This document shows positions 60,371-64,000 of a DNA stretch of 64,000 nt, piece by piece. The DNA lies in contig NZ_JAPKFL010000001.1 in the NCBI RefSeq assembly GCF_026262575.1, forward strand, positions 1 to 64,000. The letters are read 5' to 3'. Source of the stretch: Streptomyces marinisediminis. GTDB taxonomy: Bacteria > Actinomycetota > Actinomycetes > Streptomycetales > Streptomycetaceae. How positions within the stretch are numbered: the stretch's first letter is position 1; every line of letters begins with the position of its first letter. The notes under the pieces were generated by a model that saw only the letters and a list, made by a program, of their open reading frames with translations, was not told where the DNA came from and made no database searches. The translations under genes were made by a program, and so were the position numbers.

Positions 60371-63004
60371 ATGCACCCGACGCACCGCGGTCCTGACGAC
60401 GGCGGCGGCCGCGAGAGCCACGACAGTGGCGCGCTGGCCCGCACCGTCCAGGTGGTCGCGGGGGAGTACCTGCTGACCGTCAACCCCGTCGACGGCAGCG
60501 AGATCGAGCCCTGCCCGCCCGACCGCCGCCCCGCCTCGCCCGAGCGCCGCACCGCGGCGGCCCGGGCCGAGCGGCGGCGCGCCGAGACGCCGCCGCAGCC
60601 CGTCGGCGACGCGGCCCTGGACCTGCCGCTGCTGGAGCGCGCGGAGGAGCGCCGGCGGCTGACCCGGCTGCTGGCCCGCGGCCGCTCCGTGCGGCTCACC
60701 GGCCCCTCCGGCGCGGGCCGCACCGCGCTGCTCGACGCCGTCGAGGAGGACTGCGCCGGCCTCGCCCCGGACGGCGTGGTCCGGCTCAGCGGTTACCGGC
60801 GCGGCGTCGAGGAGCTGCTCTGGGAGCTGTACGCCACCGTCTTCGAGACGTCCCGCTACCGCCCCGGGCGCGCCGAGCTGCTCGACGCGCTCGCGGGCGT
60901 CGGCGCGGTCGTCCTCGTCGACGACCTGGAGTTCGGCGGGGCCGCGCTGGACGAGCTGCTGACGGCCACGCCCGAGTGCGCGCTCCTGCTCACCGCCACG
61001 CCGCAGGCCCCCGCCCCGCCCGCCCACGCGGAGCTGGAGGAGGTCGCCCTGCCCGGCATCAGCCGGACCGCGTGCGTGGAGCTGCTGGAACGCGCCGGTG
61101 GCCGCGCGCCGAGCGAGCAGGAGGCCGACTGGGCGGGCGACCTGTGGTTCGAGTCCGAAGGGCTTCCGCTGCGCTTCGTGCAGGCCGGCGCGCTGCTGCG
61201 GCACCGCGACGCGGCATCGGCCGCCGACGGCGCGTCCGACGGTGCCGAGCCCGACGGCGGGGCCGGGAGCGAGCCCGGCGCCGGGGCCGAAGCCGTCACC
61301 GGGGCCGAAGCCGCCGACACCGACGGTGACGGTGACGGTGACACCGACGGTGACGGCGGCACGGGGCCGAGCACGCTTCCGCCGCTGACCGTGGCCTCCG
61401 TCAGCGCTGTCCGGCTCGCCGAGACGCTGTCCGCGGCGGGCCGCCGGGTGCTGCGGTTCGCCGTCGCGCTCGGCGGCGAGGTGCCGCAGGCCGCGCACCT
61501 GCCCGCGCTCCTGGACGACCAGCGCGCCGACGCCGCGCTGGCCGAGCTGACCTCCGCCGGGCTCGCCACGTCCGCCGGACCCCACTACCGCCTGGCCGCC
61601 GGGGTCACCGAACAGCTCGCGGACGCGGGGTACGGCGAGGGCGCCGAGGCGCTCGTGCGCACCGCCGCCCAGCACTACGCCTGGTGGGGCGGGCACCCGT
61701 CCGTCACGCCGAAGCGGGTGGCCGCCGAGTCCGAGGCCGTGCTCGCCGCCGTCACCGCCGCCCGGGCCGCGGGGGCCACCAGCGCGGCCGTGCTGCTCGC
61801 CCGCACCGCGGCGCCGGTCTTCGCCGCCGCCGGGCGCTGGGCGGCCTGGGAGCGGGTGCTGACCGAGGGGTGGCAGGCCGCCGAACAGGCCGGGGAGGTG
61901 GCCGAAGAGGCCTACTTCCACCACGAGCTGGGGGTCCACGCGCTGTGCGAGGGCGACCTGGGGCACGCCCGCGCCGAGCTGGAGCGGGCGATGGAGCTGC
62001 GCGGCCGACTGGCCGACCGGCGCGGCCAGTTCGCCGGACGCCGGGCCCTGGCCCTGGTCGCCGACGCCGCCGGGGAACCGCTCGCGCCCGACCTGGACGA
62101 CGAGGAGCTCGCCGCCGCCGAGGCCGCGACGACCGTCCAGCCCGTGGTCGCCCCGGGCGCCGTGGCGCAGGACACCGCGCCCCTCCCCGGACCCGGCCCG
62201 GTCGTCCCCGGCGGCACGGACCGCCGCCCCCTGCTCACCGGGACCCGCCGCAACCTGGTGGCCGCCGCCGCCGGCGCCCTGCTGGCCGTCCTGCTCGGCA
62301 CGGTGGTGACGCTCAGCAGCGTCTCCTCCGGCGGGGAGGACCGTGACCGTGTGCAGCCGGATCGTTCCTCCACCCAGCCGGAGACGGACGACAGCTTCGA
62401 GGAGGTCGCGCCGTCCCCCTCCGACGAGGAGGGCGACGACACGGGCAGGCCGGGCCCCTCCGGCTCCCCGGAGAGCCCCGAGGAGTCCGCCGGCACGCCC
62501 TCCGGTTCCGCCTCCCCCGAGGAGTCCTCGGGCGACCCGTCCCCCACCGACGACGGCGAGCCGAACGACCCGAGCCCCAGCGACAGCCCCGACGACACCA
62601 CCGGCGGCCCCGGCACCGACGGCGGCACGGGGGACGCGGGCGGCACCGACGGCGGGGGCGACAACGGGGGCGGCGACGACGGTGGCGGTGACGACGGCGC
62701 TGACGGCGGCGGCGATGCCCAGGGCGGATGGCAGGGCGGCTCGGAAGGCGGCGGCAGCTCCGGCGCCGATCAGGGTGGTTCCAACACCGGGGGCGGTGAC
62801 ACCGACGGCGGCTCCGAAGGCGGTGAGACCACCGGCGGGTCCGAGGGCGGCGGCACGGACGGCGGCGCGGACGAGGGCGGCGACAACTCCGGTGCGGACG
62901 GCGGCTCCACCGGCTCGCCGTCCGCGACGGGCCCGGCGCCCTCCTCCTCCCGGAGCAACGGCACATCCGCCTCGCCGACCGGCACCGCCCCGCTGCTCCT
63001 CTGA
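60371..63004 (+). CDS. membrane-anchored P-loop NTPase with a long low-complexity tail
   Basis: An 877-residue protein. Residues 1-75 include a hydrophilic start. From about residue 90 a STAND/AAA-type ATPase follows: LLERAEERRRLTRLLARGRSVRLTG leads to Walker A GPSGAGRTAL, and VLVDDLEF is Walker B. A helical segment from about 290 to 560 follows, with an Asp/Gly-rich insert (TDGDGDGDTDGDG). A single membrane helix (NLVAAAAGALLAVLLGTVVTL) lies at about residues 632-652. The last 220 residues are Gly/Asp/Ser/Thr/Pro-rich and probably extracellular. Function unknown; it is the gene after the STAS protein. Confidence 0.82.
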   Translation: MHPTHRGPDDGGGRESHDSGALARTVQVVAGEYLLTVNPVDGSEIEPCPPDRRPASPERRTAAARAERRRAETPPQPVGDAALDLPLLERAEERRRLTRLLARGRSVRLTGPSGAGRTALLDAVEEDCAGLAPDGVVRLSGYRRGVEELLWELYATVFETSRYRPGRAELLDALAGVGAVVLVDDLEFGGAALDELLTATPECALLLTATPQAPAPPAHAELEEVALPGISRTACVELLERAGGRAPSEQEADWAGDLWFESEGLPLRFVQAGALLRHRDAASAADGASDGAEPDGGAGSEPGAGAEAVTGAEAADTDGDGDGDTDGDGGTGPSTLPPLTVASVSAVRLAETLSAAGRRVLRFAVALGGEVPQAAHLPALLDDQRADAALAELTSAGLATSAGPHYRLAAGVTEQLADAGYGEGAEALVRTAAQHYAWWGGHPSVTPKRVAAESEAVLAAVTAARAAGATSAAVLLARTAAPVFAAAGRWAAWERVLTEGWQAAEQAGEVAEEAYFHHELGVHALCEGDLGHARAELERAMELRGRLADRRGQFAGRRALALVADAAGEPLAPDLDDEELAAAEAATTVQPVVAPGAVAQDTAPLPGPGPVVPGGTDRRPLLTGTRRNLVAAAAGALLAVLLGTVVTLSSVSSGGEDRDRVQPDRSSTQPETDDSFEEVAPSPSDEEGDDTGRPGPSGSPESPEESAGTPSGSASPEESSGDPSPTDDGEPNDPSPSDSPDDTTGGPGTDGGTGDAGGTDGGGDNGGGDDGGGDDGADGGGDAQGGWQGGSEGGGSSGADQGGSNTGGGDTDGGSEGGETTGGSEGGGTDGGADEGGDNSGADGGSTGSPSATGPAPSSSRSNGTSASPTGTAPLLL

Positions 63005-63120
63005 CGCCGCACCCGCCCCGCCCCGGCCCGGTGGGCCAGCGGGCGGGACGGCGGCGCCCCGCGGGCGTCAGCGGTCCGCGGGCGGCCCGTCGCGCGTCGC
63101 CTACCCCGGGGGCCCCGCCT
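63005..63120. other. short convergent gap
   Basis: About 115 GC-rich bases between the convergent NTPase and nucS genes. Only short stems such as GGCCC/GGGCC near 63027 are visible; no strong terminator. Confidence 0.35.
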
Positions 63121-63882
63121 TCAGAACAGCTTGAGCTTGTCGTCGGGGATGCCGCGCAGCTCGTCGTAGTCGACGACGACGCAGCGGAAGCCGCGGTCTT
63201 CGGCGAGGGTCCGGGCCTGGGGCGCGATGCTCTGCGCCGCGAGGCAGCCGCCCACGGGGGCCAGCAGGGGGTCGCGGTTCAGCAGTTCCACGTAGCGGCT
63301 GAGCTGCTCCACGGCGTCGATCGTGGCGCGCCGCTTGATCTCCACCGCCCAGTGCCGGGGCCGCTCCGGCTCCGCGGCGGGCTCCGCGGGACCGGCCTCG
63401 TCGGCCTCTCCGTGCCCGGCCCCGACGGCCCCGACAGCCCCGACAGCCACGCTCGCGCCGTTCGCGTCCCGGCCCAGGATGTCCACGGGCCCGATCGCCG
63501 TGGGGTACTCGCGCCGGACCAGCGTCCAGCCCGCGCCCAGCGTCTCCATGCGGTCGGCCAGCAGCTCCTGGAGGTGCGCCTCGACGCCGTCCTTGATCAG
63601 CCCCGGGTCCGTACCCAGTTCGTGGCTGGAGTCGTGCAGTATTTCTGCCATCGTGATGATCAGTTTCTCGCCCGCCTTGTTGACCACCGTCCACACCCCG
63701 TCGTCGGCCTCCTTGAGCGTGCACGGGGGCGACATCCAGTTGAGGGGTTTGTAGGCCCGGTCGTCGGCGTGGATGGACACCGATCCGTCGGCTTTCACCA
63801 GGATCAGCCGGGGTGCCATGGGCAGGTGGGCGGTGAGCCGGCCGGCGTAGTCCACGGAGCAGCGGGCGATGACGAGACGCAT
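63121..63882 (-). CDS. nucS: endonuclease NucS (mismatch-specific) with an insert
   Basis: A 253-residue protein of the NucS/EndoMS family, the mismatch-repair nuclease of actinobacteria and archaea. The N-terminal DNA-binding part ([56 protein letters not shown]) is fully conserved. The nuclease core has Asp134 (GPVDILG), Glu181 and Lys183 (VEIKRR) and the later PQAR motif. Compared from memory with the about 226-residue mycobacterial protein, roughly 33 residues (about 148-180) are inserted immediately before Glu181. The start is the ATG at 63882. Confidence 0.93.
   Translation of the reverse strand: MRLVIARCSVDYAGRLTAHLPMAPRLILVKADGSVSIHADDRAYKPLNWMSPPCTLKEADDGVWTVVNKAGEKLIITMAEILHDSSHELGTDPGLIKDGVEAHLQELLADRMETLGAGWTLVRREYPTAIGPVDILGRDANGASVAVGAVGAVGAGHGEADEAGPAEPAAEPERPRHWAVEIKRRATIDAVEQLSRYVELLNRDPLLAPVGGCLAAQSIAPQARTLAEDRGFRCVVVDYDELRGIPDDKLKLF
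63343..63441 (-). repeat. in-frame insert in nucS with a 9-bp repeat
   Basis: 99 bases encode the extra Gly/Ala/Val/Glu/Pro-rich segment before the catalytic Glu. Beside its 3' end on the plus strand lie three 9-bp units of the form GACNGCCNC (63424-63450), encoding Val-Gly-Ala repeats that could expand or contract by slippage. Confidence 0.7.
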
Positions 63883-64000
63883 GGGCGGCACGCTACTCGA
63901 CCCCGGACGCCCGTAGCGATTCGCCCCTGCTTCTCCCCGTTCATGCGTGGCCTGTTGTGTGCGCCACCCTATGGCCGGGCCGTCGCCAAGCCCTTACGGT
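63883..64000. other. right edge: nucS upstream region
   Basis: The last 118 bases should hold the nucS promoter on the minus strand. They are less GC-rich than the coding sequence. No gene is visible before the window ends. Confidence 0.4.

Overview
The window reads as chromosomal DNA of a Streptomyces (or very close relative). GC is very high, codon third positions are almost all G or C, GTG starts are common and TTG starts occur. The content is typical of the genus: a streptogrisin-type protease, a GH18 chitinase under a duplicated DasR-type operator, a 687-codon Rho with a long charged insert, an ArgS-like protein without a catalytic core, NucS, and a complete F1Fo ATP synthase operon. From memory, the gene order from the response regulator through nucS resembles the conserved core of the S. 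coelicolor chromosome; no comparison was run.

Layout. About 1-18,000 is an accessory-looking stretch. It holds a broken Tn3-type transposase remnant, a PhyH-family dioxygenase followed by an AraC/GyrI-like regulator, an XRE regulator with two overlapping genus-type unknowns, a RibD/DHFR-like reductase, a benzoylformate-decarboxylase-like ThDP enzyme, a PaaX/GNAT pair divergent from a membrane-anchored hydrolase, a Tat-type DyP peroxidase, a LysR regulator, the secreted protease, a DedA protein and a patatin-like hydrolase. About 18,400-25,000 carries a response regulator, nrtL, lysA, hom, thrC and thrB (lysine and threonine synthesis). About 25,000-32,800 carries rho, rpmE, prfA, prmC, a Sua5/YrdC protein, an LMW-PTP-like protein and a WecA-like glycosyl-1-phosphate transferase. 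About 33,000-40,900 is the ATP synthase operon (atpI-like, atpBEFHAGDC).

About 40,900-64,000 mixes conserved and accessory genes. It holds a DUF2550-type protein, an FadH-like flavoenzyme with a PadR regulator, the chitinase, a choline-to-betaine pair (aldehyde dehydrogenase and GMC oxidoreductase), small proteins and acetyltransferases, an SDR, a hemC, a secreted WxL-like protein with a DUF916 partner, a PduO-type cobalamin adenosyltransferase, a 3-hydroxyacyl-CoA dehydrogenase, a STAS protein, a membrane-anchored NTPase and nucS.

Most notable observations: (1) NucS carries an in-frame insert of about 33 residues immediately before its catalytic Glu. (2) The LMW-PTP-like protein has Ser where the nucleophilic Cys belongs. 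(3) A WxL-like/DUF916 gene pair suggests a cell-surface complex. (4) The NTPase has a transmembrane segment and a very long Gly/Asp/Ser/Thr-rich tail. (5) SigR-type promoter matches lie before both rpmE and rho. (6) A concentric double palindrome lies between the GNAT/PaaX genes and the hydrolase. (7) Strong hairpins sit inside the thr and atp gene strings, and atpA has mutually exclusive leader structures.
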